Assembly: GCF_900474295.1 (NCBI RefSeq)
Contig: NZ_UCOB01000003.1
Span: 62,001 to 126,000, forward strand
From: Synechococcus sp. UW140
GTDB taxonomy: Bacteria > Cyanobacteriota > Cyanobacteriia > PCC-6307 > Cyanobiaceae
Reading direction: 5' to 3'
Length of the DNA: 64,000 nt
Of the stretch, positions 51,545 to 59,832 are shown in pieces (position 1 is the stretch's first letter; every line of letters starts with the position of its first letter). Position numbers and translations under genes: made by a program. A model generated the notes under the pieces. That model saw only the letters and a list, made by a program, of their open reading frames with translations, was not told the DNA's origin and did no database searches.

Positions 51545-53977
51545 TTAGTTAAACAGGTAGACAGAGTCAAGTACTTGTGTCAGCTCTCCCTTACCCTGTG
51601 TGAGCCTTGGGAGCTGTTCTTCTGTCACTCCTAAGGAATCTGCTAGGTCTGCTAAAGGATCGCCTTCACAGACCTTGTAGAAGCCTCTCCGGATGTTTTC
51701 TAAAGCAGCATCCATATCCACAGGTTGAACCTTCAGACAGTCATGGATAACAGCTATAGGTCTTGACCATTCAGTAAATGCAATCTTGAGAAGAGAAGCA
51801 TCCCAGGAATGGATGTAGGAAGGAGGACAGGCAGTTTGGATCTTTTTTGTATCAGGACCATCTACACCTTGAGGAACCGTCACCTTTCCTAGATGACCAG
51901 TCCTAATGTCAATGGATTTGTATTTAAACTCCCTGAGTCGAATGGTGTCGTCACTAGGAGTAGTCCATTCAAATTCAGTTAGTCCATTATCCACTGCTTG
52001 TTTGGCCAGTTTTGCCAGCCACTCCAGTGCTTTAAATGCAGCAGGGAAGACCATCGCAGATGCTTCTTGTACCAGCCGTGTGATTGAACTGAGGTCTTTA
52101 CTATCCAAGACAGTCGGATAAAGATCAACATCAATCAGAGCGTCTTTGACTCTGTCTCTGACGGTGATGAACTTGGCTCCATACAACATGACCATGGTGG
52201 TCTTGCCGATAGCTCTATGTACTAGGTGCTCTGCAAGGTGAGCAGTATCTGGATTCTTCACAGCAAGATCTCGAGCAATCCTCAGCACCTCCAGGTAACT
52301 GTCCTGTGGTGGATCAGAAGGATCTGATGGTGGTAGGACGTTGCTGTAAGTCATCCCGGTCTCATCCCTCAGCATCGAACTGAGCAACTGGAGACCACTT
52401 GCTGTGGCATCAGCTCCAACAGCAATATGCCAAAGGTGTTGACGCTTAGTTATGACAACCTCATGCCATTCAAAGCAAAGTTGTAGGAATGTCCAGGGTT
52501 CTTTAGCTTTCTCTAGTTCATGAATAGCTGAGTAAGGGTCAGAAGCAACACGACTAATCAAGTCAGCATTGTCATAGGTCCACTGGACACGGTCATTGAA
52601 GTTAAGACGTGAGCCAAGGTAAGCAGCACCAATAGCTTGAGCTGCCCACCATTGACCACGTTCATCCAACTTGCATCCATCAGCGAATCGGATCAATGCC
52701 TTCTCGGCATCTGTGCTGTGCGGACTAAGCCATGGTTGTTGAGCGTAGACGCGGCCTCGGTAATCGTTTGACCAGGACAGGAAGAAACGGGGCTGCTTCA
52801 GGAACTGCTGAGCAATACCCACAGACTGCCTGGATCTAACTGTCTTTCGTCTTTGTTCTGAATGGCGTTGATGAAGATCAGCCTTATCTCTAACCCATTG
52901 CTTTCTGTCTTGATGATCCTTAGGTAAGGCTGTGAGATATTCAGGCATCCGTTCATCAAGTCTTGGGTCTCTTGACAACACCTTGAATGAACCAAGGCTC
53001 TGTTCTTTATTCAGCAATCTCTGAGCAAAGCCAAGAATTTTGTGATCTATACACCAGGCTGTCTCAGAAATTGTGTTCAGAAATTTGACAGACTCTTCAC
53101 CAAACTCAGATCGATAATGATTGCCACGACATAGCGGTAACTGTTTACGATATGAATCTGTATGGTATCCCCCTGTTGTGTTCTTCCTTGCTTCGCCAGG
53201 TTGATGCCGCCAAGATATTGGTTTGTCAATCAATGGCCACTTCAGGTAAGACACCTCACAGCATTCACTAAATAGTTGATCCTGTAGATCACAGGCAGAA
53301 GGTGAAAGGTCTAAGAACTTATAGCTCTTCTTACCTCGTTTGACTAGCTGTGTATCAACAATGCCAAGACTCTTACAGAGTTCAATCAAAGATACACCAA
53401 TGGCACATCTGTAATGAGAACTCCATGGTTTCCATAGTTGCTCAGAACTAAACTCATGGTCTTTAACTAGAATTTTTTCAGTGATTAATTTAGTGCTGAT
53501 TCTTCTGTAGCTTGGGGAAGATCCCGCTTCATTAGCTCTACGTCTCATCCTTTGAACTACATCCTCAGGTGACACCAGTTCGTAGTATCTAAATCTTGCT
53601 TCATCTTCGATTCTTGTACCTACAAAGTTGGCAGCCTTGGCAACTGTCATCTTTTCATAGACACCATGTAGATCAAAGACTGACTTAAGAGTGATAGCTG
53701 CTATTACTTCAGGCTTAACAAATTCCATCCAACCAAGCATGTCCTGCGCAACGCAGACTGTGGCAGTGGTCTTTGCTCTACCTTGTAATGCTTCAGAGAA
53801 CCAGTCTGTGATTGCATTCGATGTGGGTATGACATAGCTATCAATGGTGGTTCGTGCTTGGAGACTTGAGGAAAAATATTGTTTATCCTTAGCCTCACGT
53901 AGCTGCTTCTCGAGGCGAGCAACAGCTGCTTTGTGACTCTGGTATTCAAAGTCTTTTTGTAAATTCGTTTTAATCAT
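51545..53977 (-). CDS. T7-type single-subunit DNA-dependent RNA polymerase
   Basis: 810 aa (T7: 883). All catalytic motifs are present: SWSNDYRGRVYAQQPWLSPH (like T7 DWRGRVYA), motif A GADATASGLQ with Asp523, motif B HRAIGKTTMVMLYGA with Arg588, Lys592 and Tyr599, and motif C VIHDCLKV with His745 and Asp746. PPSYIHSWDASLL corresponds to T7 NFVHSQDGSHL. The C-terminus ends YLFN (T7 FAFA). It therefore looks active. Phage-type polymerases recognise their own short promoters; a repeated motif in the element is a candidate. In an integrated element this is unusual. Confidence 0.95.
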   Translation of the reverse strand: MIKTNLQKDFEYQSHKAAVARLEKQLREAKDKQYFSSSLQARTTIDSYVIPTSNAITDWFSEALQGRAKTTATVCVAQDMLGWMEFVKPEVIAAITLKSVFDLHGVYEKMTVAKAANFVGTRIEDEARFRYYELVSPEDVVQRMRRRANEAGSSPSYRRISTKLITEKILVKDHEFSSEQLWKPWSSHYRCAIGVSLIELCKSLGIVDTQLVKRGKKSYKFLDLSPSACDLQDQLFSECCEVSYLKWPLIDKPISWRHQPGEARKNTTGGYHTDSYRKQLPLCRGNHYRSEFGEESVKFLNTISETAWCIDHKILGFAQRLLNKEQSLGSFKVLSRDPRLDERMPEYLTALPKDHQDRKQWVRDKADLHQRHSEQRRKTVRSRQSVGIAQQFLKQPRFFLSWSNDYRGRVYAQQPWLSPHSTDAEKALIRFADGCKLDERGQWWAAQAIGAAYLGSRLNFNDRVQWTYDNADLISRVASDPYSAIHELEKAKEPWTFLQLCFEWHEVVITKRQHLWHIAVGADATASGLQLLSSMLRDETGMTYSNVLPPSDPSDPPQDSYLEVLRIARDLAVKNPDTAHLAEHLVHRAIGKTTMVMLYGAKFITVRDRVKDALIDVDLYPTVLDSKDLSSITRLVQEASAMVFPAAFKALEWLAKLAKQAVDNGLTEFEWTTPSDDTIRLREFKYKSIDIRTGHLGKVTVPQGVDGPDTKKIQTACPPSYIHSWDASLLKIAFTEWSRPIAVIHDCLKVQPVDMDAALENIRRGFYKVCEGDPLADLADSLGVTEEQLPRLTQGKGELTQVLDSVYLFN

Positions 53978-54002
53978 TTAGTTCAAGAGGTTTGGATCCC
54001 AA

Positions 54003-54064
54003 TGCCATCGCGGCAAAGGGAACCAATACACCAGCCCTTGATTCGATCAAGGACCATCGCGGTC
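54003..54064. other. Paired small hairpins upstream of the RNA polymerase gene
   Basis: TGCC-ATCGC-GGCA (54003-54015) and GACC-ATCGC-GGTC (54052-54064): identical 5-nt loop, different 4-bp arms, both self-complementary. Between them lies CCTTGAT-TCG-ATCAAGG (54036-54052). They fall in the short region between the polymerase start and the next upstream gene, so they may sit in its 5' leader. Confidence 0.55.
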
Positions 54065-54119
54065 TAGCTGGCGTTAGGTAGTGACTGGGAAAATGTGGTA
54101 TCTACTCAATGACACTGTT

Positions 54120-54413
54120 TCATTTGCCTTTACTACGTCTAATTCCATATCCAATTACAAGGCCGCCAGCACCACCAATACTTCCTGCAGTCAAAGCGGT
54201 GACTTGATCCTTTGTAAGTTGACTTGCAAGTGCCACTGACAGCCCAAGGACAATGAGCATTCCAGCTCCTACGATCACCACATCAAATCCAGATTTTTGT
54301 GGTTTATATACAACTGGCTTTAGTGTCGCAGCCCTTTGAGCATTGGCAGCATCTTCTCTTGCCTTGTCCATCTCTGCTTGAAGTTTAGAGAGTTCTTTTT
54401 TGGGATCATTCAT
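54120..54413 (-). CDS. Small two-helix membrane protein, holin-like topology
   Basis: 97 aa from ATG 54413. A helical charged N-terminus (MNDPKKELSKLQAEMDKAREDAANAQRAA) precedes two hydrophobic helices (FDVVIVGAGMLIVLGLSVALA and VTALTAGSIGGAGGLVIGYGI) and a basic tail. Holins have this layout, but so do many membrane proteins and there is no endolysin beside it. Function open. Confidence 0.6.
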   Translation of the reverse strand: MNDPKKELSKLQAEMDKAREDAANAQRAATLKPVVYKPQKSGFDVVIVGAGMLIVLGLSVALASQLTKDQVTALTAGSIGGAGGLVIGYGIRRSKGK

Positions 54414-54461
54414 TAGAGTGGCCTTTGAATTCAAAAATAAAAAATTTGTATCGGGAGCGGA

Positions 54462-55070
54462 TCATTTGAGGGGATCAGCAATGAGTTTGATTCTTTCTTG
54501 TTCTGCCATGGCAGGATTTGCCTCAGCCCATGCCTTTGTGCTCGGATTGGCATCTAGGTAGGCCCGCCAGTTGCAATCAAATGGTGCCAACTTGTCGCTG
54601 CATTTAGGACGCTTGGCCTCAGCCTCCACTGCTCGCCAGTTGTTTGCAGCGTGTTCACAGCTGCTGTTCCAACCCTTCTTAGGTGCTACTGAAGGACAAT
54701 CATCGGTTTGCTCAATATCAACGGTTGCACCAAGGCGAAGGATTCCGACCTGCAGCTCATCTTCCCAGAAGTTGTAGTTGTTCCCGCAACGCCAGGTGGA
54801 TTTACCGGCAACTAGAGGCTCATGGTGCCCCCCACCGAGGCCAACCCAGTCGCAGTAAACACGCTGGCACTTGCCACCTCCGACATATGCGTGGTTTGAG
54901 GGGCACTTGTTGCCGAGGTATTCAGGCGTGCCTGCTTGAGCCTCAATGCAACCCCGATAGTCAGCGGCAGAGATGCATAGCTCATGAATTTCAGGAGCTA
55001 CATCACCAGCAGCGGAAACGGGCAGGCTGCCTGCGAGAAAAGCAAATGTTATTAGTGTGGCTCGGATCAT
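54462..55070 (-). CDS. Secreted Cys-rich cargo protein
   Basis: 202 aa with signal peptide (MIRATLITFAFLAGSLPVSAA). The mature part has about ten Cys (LCISAADYRGCIEAQAG, GNKCPSNHAYVGGGKCQRVYCDWVG, DDCPSVAPKKGWNSSCEHAANNW), so it is likely disulfide-rich in the periplasm or outside. A KCxRVYC-like arrangement is found in several marine cyanobacterial proteins. Not identified further. Codon use and GC are closer to the host than in the polymerase region. Confidence 0.65.
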   Translation of the reverse strand: MIRATLITFAFLAGSLPVSAAGDVAPEIHELCISAADYRGCIEAQAGTPEYLGNKCPSNHAYVGGGKCQRVYCDWVGLGGGHHEPLVAGKSTWRCGNNYNFWEDELQVGILRLGATVDIEQTDDCPSVAPKKGWNSSCEHAANNWRAVEAEAKRPKCSDKLAPFDCNWRAYLDANPSTKAWAEANPAMAEQERIKLIADPLK

Positions 55071-55220
55071 TACTTCCTCAAACAGGTGAATTGAGCAGGA
55101 TTAAATGAAAAAAGTTGTGTCGGGAGATGGATGGCGACACACTCAGCGCCCCCTGCTTTCCTCTTTCGAGTTTTGTATAGCTTTCAGCCAATAGGCATCA
55201 GGCTTCCCGACAAGAATTAA

Positions 55221-55631
55221 TCAGTAGCAGGTTGCATTTCCGTAGGTGGTATTGCCGTAGGAACTTGCACTACCGAAGCACTGACGCTGTCTGTTGGCGT
55301 TTATATTACGCATGACATTTGCTCGTCTATTTTGTTCGATGCCATCAGCTTGCATTTTTAGCTGTGCGGCTTCATAAGGTGTATAACAACCTTCAGCGAT
55401 TGTTCTTTTGAAGAGCAGACCACCAGACTTGATCTTGTGATATTGAGTCCCTGCAGGACAGCTTCTGGCGATCTGGTAGGAACGTGCTTTTGAAGCTTTA
55501 CTGCGCTGCTGATTTCGACATTGAGAAGCATCAAACCCAGTCAGACCAAAGCATTCATTTGCTGAAGCAGGAGCTGAGATCAAACTAGAGGCAGCAAGTA
55601 CAGAAGCGGCAAAGGCTGTGAAGAGTTTCAT
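55221..55631 (-). CDS. Secreted cargo protein
   Basis: 136 aa from ATG 55631 (MKLFTAFAASVLAASSLISAPASA, signal peptide). The mature part has FGLTGFDASQCRNQQRSKAS, SCPAGTQYHKIKSGGLLFKRTIAEGCYTPYEAAQLKM, and ends with a Gly/Ser/Tyr tail. Three to five Cys. Not recognised. Confidence 0.6.
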   Translation of the reverse strand: MKLFTAFAASVLAASSLISAPASANECFGLTGFDASQCRNQQRSKASKARSYQIARSCPAGTQYHKIKSGGLLFKRTIAEGCYTPYEAAQLKMQADGIEQNRRANVMRNINANRQRQCFGSASSYGNTTYGNATCY

Positions 55632-56138
55632 GGCTGGAAGGTGTGTGGAGGTCATCCCTCCTGGACCTCTTCACCATCGCCCCATCACCCCACCTTCCAC
55701 ATCACCCATTTGGGGGATATTTGGCTGAGAGAATGCTGAGAGCTTTAAAACAGAGATGCACCTTCAAAGGAGCCAGAGGCTTGAACTGGTCTGGCACCAG
55801 CTTCTTTCTCTTCTCTCTCCTCCACACTCATGTTTTTTCTTTCTTCCAGGGAGACCTAGTCCAGGAAATACCTGGGTGTAGCCATCTTGGGTTCGTAAGA
55901 ACTCACCTCTGGCTCTCTCTGCTGCGGCTCTCGTACCGTCCCATCGCCGGGAGTTTGGGATCATCTTCGGAGTTGCCTCCTTACCCTTCGCCGGGGTCCC
56001 TCGCCTAGTACGCCTTTGTTGAGTGGGGTCTCTATTCAGTTTTTAAAATGCTTGGGTGCTGGATTGACTAATCAACCAATCCGCTCAATCACTATACACC
56101 ATTCAAAGCAGAATCATGGTAGTGAAAACCGAACATGT
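55632..56138. other. Gene-free stretch in the element
   Basis: About 500 bp. I find no reading frame of protein-like composition on either strand, no RNA gene and no clear repeat. It separates the secreted-protein genes from the two small genes at 56139-56448. Confidence 0.4.
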
Positions 56139-56306
56139 TTAGAGCATTGAGGGATAACTTGGCTGATGCTTGGCCATCTCATGACGGACAGCATCTGCCT
56201 GATGGATCAGAGACAATGCGTCTTTCCTGTTGTTGGTTCGCTCAGCCTTTCTTAATAGACAAGCGTACTGAGCTGATAAATCTTTAGGTGACGACGGAGT
56301 CGCCAT
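56139..56306 (-). CDS. Small helical protein downstream of the HTH gene
   Basis: 55 aa, ATG 56306: MATPSSPKDLSAQYACLLRK, then AERTNNRKDALSLIHQADAV and RHEMAKHQPSYPSML. Mostly helical and basic. The start is 4 bp after the HTH gene stop. Not recognised. Confidence 0.6.
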   Translation of the reverse strand: MATPSSPKDLSAQYACLLRKAERTNNRKDALSLIHQADAVRHEMAKHQPSYPSML

Positions 56307-56310
56307 AATA

Positions 56311-56448
56311 CTAATCGTTGCTATAATGTTTCCTCCATTTGCGTAGGTTGTTGATATCAGTTTTGAATAGTGCAGCTACTATTGACCACGACACACCGCT
56401 TTCATGTAGTGTCTGAGCCTGCTTCATTTGTTGCTTAGTTAGTGTCAT
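56311..56448 (-). CDS. 45-aa helix-turn-helix protein
   Basis: ATG 56448: MTLTKQQMKQAQTLHESG, then VSWSIVAALFKTDINNLRKWRKHYSND. The sequence matches the HTH of Hin-type resolvases and transposase helpers (helix, turn at SGVSWSIVAALF, recognition helix). With no catalytic domain it could be an excisionase-like factor or regulator of the element. It is too short for most gene callers. Confidence 0.65.
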   Translation of the reverse strand: MTLTKQQMKQAQTLHESGVSWSIVAALFKTDINNLRKWRKHYSND

Positions 56449-56758
56449 GATTAATAGTGGTGACGTGATGCTTGGTTGTTATAGTCATTGAGCCATTCGT
56501 TCTCCTGCTCCTGTGGCCTTGGTAATATATTTATTGAGATCGTAACTAAAATGCTCGTCAACATCACTGGCTCTCATGGCACTAAGGCAAGCGAGTCTGA
56601 GCTGATTGCTCCCGCTGAACGAGTATTGGCCGGAGTTGATAGTTGATTGCAGGCTTGATTACTAATCAAGCCATGACCATTTCAGCTCAACTGCCCTCAA
56701 TCGTGCCAGGCATTGGATGGCATTTAGGCGTGATTAGCAAGTGATTTAAGAAATAAAA

Positions 56759-56780
56759 AGCCCCTGCAATTGCAAGGGCT
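56759..56780 (-). terminator. Terminator of the outer-membrane protein gene
   Basis: AGCCC/GGGCT arms around TGCAATTGCA, followed on the minus strand by a run of five Us. It lies about 130 bp downstream of the outer-membrane gene stop. Confidence 0.7.
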
Positions 56781-56911
56781 TTGGGAGTTAGGGTCAAGTT
56801 GAAGGGGCCGGGGTAGTACAGCAGGTTTTTATTCTAATTTTTAACATTTACGTGTTCTCCGATGACTATATTTGTTGCAACAGTACGAAGTCTCCATGTG
56901 ACACGTAGGTG

Positions 56912-57910
56912 TTACGGTGAAATGTCTCCGAGCGCACATGCCGAAGGTGTTACGGTACATGTAAAAGGGTTTGACTTCCGATCGTGCACCCGCACATCCC
57001 TGTTCTTGGGTGATGCAGTGAGGGCATTAATTGTTGGGTTTTCCCACTTTTTCTTCTTAGCTGTTGCTGTACTTGGACCACCAAAGCGAACTTTAAGGTC
57101 TGCTGAAACTCTGGTATCGAATGCTTCGTCGTAGGAGATATTGACTCCTGCTGTGACGCCACTTGTCATTTCATAAGCCAAGCGTCCGAGTACGCCAGAA
57201 CCATCAGCGGTTCTAAGGTCTCCATTTTGGTAGTAATAGCCAACAGAAGCATTCACCACTGGAGTGATGAAGTAACCAACATCAAGCCCATAGGTGTTGA
57301 GTGAACCGCCTTGATAAGCGCTGTTGAGTTGAGCATCTTTCTCACCGACAGGAACCAAGGCATAGGCATTGAAGTTCCAGTCATTAGAAACAGCTTCTGC
57401 ATTGACTGCCACCTGCTGGAAGAAAGCACTCTTCTCTGTGCCGCTCACATTGATGCCGGTGTCGGTGCCTCCTGTATTCATCGGGCGGCTGTCATAACCA
57501 GCATTCAGCCCGTACATCCAACTGCGATCACCATTCAGCCAGCGATAGCCAAGGCGCGTTGAAGTGCTGATGGTGGTCCCAGCCACATCGGTGTTGATGA
57601 TGCTGCTGTCGCCAGCTCGATCAGCAAAGTTGGCGTTGAGCAGCACATCAGCAAAGAACACACTGTTGTCGCCTACAGAGAGAGGCAGGAAGCCGCCGAT
57701 CCCTGCCTGGTTTGGCGTTCCAGCACCCTGTAGTGCGCCCTGGAAGCCCAAGGTGGGCTTCACCACATCCTTGAGGCTGATGCTCATCACATCACCGAGA
57801 TCCTCTGCACTGCCGTCCTGTTGAGCAGCTACTGGTTGAAAAGGTGTGCCAGCCAGTGCCAGCGCTGCAACACCACTCAGCGATAACGACAGGCGCAGGG
57901 ACTGGTGCAT
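56912..57910 (-). CDS. Inverse-autotransporter-type outer-membrane beta-barrel protein
   Basis: 332 aa. A signal peptide (MHQSLRLSLSLSGVAALALAGTPFQPVAAQ) is followed by repeated amphipathic strands with the LGYRWLNGDRSWMYGLNAGYDSRP motif of the intimin/inverse autotransporter barrel (PF11924-like). The C-terminal part (ENPTINALTASPKNRDVRVHDRKS) breaks into a short tail; no Ig or passenger domain is attached, so it may be truncated. A surface protein in a mobile element could alter phage or grazer recognition. Confidence 0.75.
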   Translation of the reverse strand: MHQSLRLSLSLSGVAALALAGTPFQPVAAQQDGSAEDLGDVMSISLKDVVKPTLGFQGALQGAGTPNQAGIGGFLPLSVGDNSVFFADVLLNANFADRAGDSSIINTDVAGTTISTSTRLGYRWLNGDRSWMYGLNAGYDSRPMNTGGTDTGINVSGTEKSAFFQQVAVNAEAVSNDWNFNAYALVPVGEKDAQLNSAYQGGSLNTYGLDVGYFITPVVNASVGYYYQNGDLRTADGSGVLGRLAYEMTSGVTAGVNISYDEAFDTRVSADLKVRFGGPSTATAKKKKWENPTINALTASPKNRDVRVHDRKSNPFTCTVTPSACALGDISP

Positions 57911-58560
57911 GGATCAGGCGTCAGTCCGCGCATGATGCCGTCTTTAACAAGTATGGACAGGATCTTTAATGGAAATGAATACGGGCAATCACATACACCA
58001 ACAAATTAGGAGTCTTGCCATCTTTCCTTCGGCGCACTGATACCGAGAGATTGATAGAGGTACGGTTAACCGAAGAAGCAAGCTACGGCTAAAGGCACGG
58101 TCAGCATTAATGAGAGCATCTATCAATAAGGTATAGATGCAGCGCTAATCACTTCTGATATTGGTCCAGAGTACCTGCATTAAAGACAGTTACTCAGCAA
58201 GTTGGACTTATCATCCAGCGCGATAGAGCACAGCATGAGCTGAGATCCATTGGTATCACTAGCTTCTTCAGTGAAGCCATCATGAGCCCTGCCTTGGAGA
58301 TGCGCGGGAAAGGGAAAAAATATTCCTCCATGCCCGCCCGCCACAGGCCATAACCCTCCTTCTTCTTTCTTTCTTTCATGCCCCCTCCCTTTTCTGCTCA
58401 GACACCGCCCAATCCAGACCCGGTATGGGGGTGCGCAGGGCCGGGCGCTATAGAGATATGGGCAGACAGAATTCAGTCAAAATCCATCGACCTTTTAAAT
58501 AATATTTTTTCTGAGAAACACCTGCTCCACACGGGCAACATACAAGCGTCTACAAGGCCT
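57911..58560. other. Gene-poor stretch in the element
   Basis: About 650 bp. The only protein-like stretch is a plus-strand frame near 58190-58340 (TQQVGLIIQRDRAQHELRSI, then FFSEAIMSPALEMRG) that has no good start codon and may be a decayed gene. Otherwise nothing is seen. Confidence 0.35.
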
Positions 58561-58761
58561 TCAAAGGGTCTTAAAAGGGTTATATTTTGGGTCTAGGTAT
58601 ACTAGTAAGCCAATAGCTGAGATCCCAGTAAAAATAACCCCAGAGGCCTGTTCTAGGCGATTTGAACGGCCTATTTTGGAGTAATTAGGGTCAGATGCTG
58701 AGGTGTCGCTAGACACCGACACTGAAGGCTTCAGATACACCTTTGAATCGAGAGCGACCAT
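58561..58761 (-). CDS. Small membrane protein
   Basis: 66 aa: a Ser/Asp-rich N-terminus (SKVYLKPSVSVSSDTSASD) then one hydrophobic helix (ASGVIFTGISAIGLLVYL). The frame overlaps the preceding gene by 53 bp, which is unusual; both frames have coding-like composition. Function unknown. Confidence 0.45.
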   Translation of the reverse strand: MVALDSKVYLKPSVSVSSDTSASDPNYSKIGRSNRLEQASGVIFTGISAIGLLVYLDPKYNPFKTL

Positions 58762-58927
58762 AGTGGTGCTGTTTCATCTGCCTAGTAGTACAGAGGTAGA
58801 TAGCTTCATCTTCAGAGATCCTATATCCGAATGGATGCTTCTCTCTTTCAGAGATTGGATATGCAGGAACATCTGTTTCTAAATTAATAATAGGATTCTT
58901 TGGTCCTACATAGTGTTCGTATTTCAT
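58709..58927 (-). CDS. Small hypothetical element protein
   Basis: 72 aa: MKYEHYVGPKNPIINLETDV, then PAYPISEREKHPFGYRISED and IYLCTTRQMKQHHYG. Soluble. It starts 28 bp downstream of candidate promoter P5. Not recognised. Confidence 0.55.
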   Translation of the reverse strand: MKYEHYVGPKNPIINLETDVPAYPISEREKHPFGYRISEDEAIYLCTTRQMKQHHYGRSRFKGVSEAFSVGV

Positions 58928-58954
58928 TGATTTATAGGTAGTTTAATTATTTAT

Positions 58955-58963
58955 GACTGGTGC
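58955..58963 (-). promoter_or_regulatory. Candidate element promoter P5
   Basis: Minus-strand GCACCAGTC (one mismatch to the other copies), preceded by CTTG and followed by ATAAATAATTAAAC, 28 bp upstream of the ATG at 58927. This copy best resembles the TTGG-GCACC-GTAA type reported for the cyanophage Syn5 polymerase. Confidence 0.58.
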
Positions 58964-59080
58964 CAAGGACGTAGCAGGTAGGGACCACGAGATAGCGACA
59001 CGTAATGGGCTTCGCTAGAAGCTCAGCAGTGTTGTTTATTGAGTGGTCCTATTCATTTCTTAGGACTTCGGTTTGGCAAT

Positions 59081-59103
59081 AAAAAACCCCGCTCGTGGCG
59101 GGG
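59081..59103 (-). terminator. Terminator of the RiPP-precursor operon
   Basis: CCCCGC (59087-59092) and GCGGGG (59098-59103) with loop TCGTG, then six Us on the minus strand. It lies about 20 bp downstream of the secreted-protein gene that ends the operon. Confidence 0.82.
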
Positions 59104-59121
59104 CTTGGTTTCGACTTGCTA

Positions 59122-59559
59122 TTACCGCTTATACCTGTTGCAAATTAAGAGATACGTTTTCTCTCTATACGCATCTTCTTCAGGTTTGACCTCCATGCTG
59201 ATTACGTCACTTGGGTCATTTCTGTGGACAAAGTCTTTAAACCACCTGCCATTGCGCCGAAACTGAGTTGATTCGTATTCGTCTGAACCTGAAAATCTTT
59301 CCATTAGCATCCCTTTCGAGCAGTTAATTGCTACATCCCAGGGCTTGTATGCTTTCGAGTCGTCAAGATTGTAGATCCTCTTTAAAAAGTAAATCCAATC
59401 TGTTTTGTGATTAATTGAGTCTATATCTATTTGCATTTGTAAGTTTCTAGAATTGCTTATTTTATCGGTATTGATCCAGGTAGCAGCTGCAGCCTGTGCG
59501 GTCCAGAACCACGAGGTTGTTAGGAGTCCGATAAAAATGCCTAGTGAATTCCGGATCAT
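59122..59559 (-). CDS. Secreted protein in the Nif11-precursor operon
   Basis: 145 aa with signal peptide (MIRNSLGIFIGLLTTSWFWTAQAAAA). The mature part has TWINTDKISNSRNLQMQIDID, KAYKPWDVAINCSKGMLMERFSG and EEDAYREKTYLLICNRYKR, with two Cys that could pair; it resembles small surface-adhesin-E-like proteins. It starts 3 bp after the first leader-peptide gene and ends at a terminator, so all three genes form one operon. Confidence 0.68.
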   Translation of the reverse strand: MIRNSLGIFIGLLTTSWFWTAQAAAATWINTDKISNSRNLQMQIDIDSINHKTDWIYFLKRIYNLDDSKAYKPWDVAINCSKGMLMERFSGSDEYESTQFRRNGRWFKDFVHRNDPSDVISMEVKPEEDAYREKTYLLICNRYKR

Positions 59560-59562
59560 CGT

Positions 59563-59832
59563 TCAGCAGCGACCTTGGTGGTGGTATCCACCAGCAATAG
59601 CGACTAACGCCACGGCATCCAGTTCAAAGTCATCGAACTCATCATCAGCATCCATCTGCTGAAGGAAACTTTGAACTTCATCAACAGACAGGGTGACATC
59701 TTTCTCTGCTGCCATCTCTACAATCTTCTGCTGAGCAGCAGCAGGGTCTGAGTAGAAGAGTGAATAAAGCTCCTGTTCAACCTCAGGAGAGACCGAGGCG
59801 CGGAGAGCTTTGAAGTCGTTGAGCGTTGTCAT
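59563..59832 (-). CDS. Nif11-leader RiPP precursor 1
   Basis: 89 aa from ATG 59832. The leader is of the Nif11 type (MTTLNDFKALRASVSPEVEQ ... LSVDEVQSFLQQMDADDEFDDFELDAVALVAIAGG), ending in a double-glycine protease site. The core after GG is only YHHQGRC, with one Cys and no Ser or Thr. In Synechococcus such leaders belong to the prochlorosin group of lanthipeptides, but this core cannot form lanthionine. Overlaps the second precursor by 4 bp (ATGA). Confidence 0.85.
   Translation of the reverse strand: MTTLNDFKALRASVSPEVEQELYSLFYSDPAAAQQKIVEMAAEKDVTLSVDEVQSFLQQMDADDEFDDFELDAVALVAIAGGYHHQGRC

Noticed and set aside
54028-54036. ACACCAGCC upstream of the RNA polymerase gene as another promoter copy
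   Set aside because: It is on the plus strand, opposite to all genes, and has one mismatch in the core; kept out of the promoter set.
56551-56646. 31-codon plus-strand frame near the small HTH gene
   Set aside because: Too short and opposite to all element genes, with no other support.
58194-58379. 61-codon minus-strand frame
   Set aside because: It is antisense to the more protein-like plus-strand remnant and has an odd Lys/Arg-rich start; neither can be called a gene.
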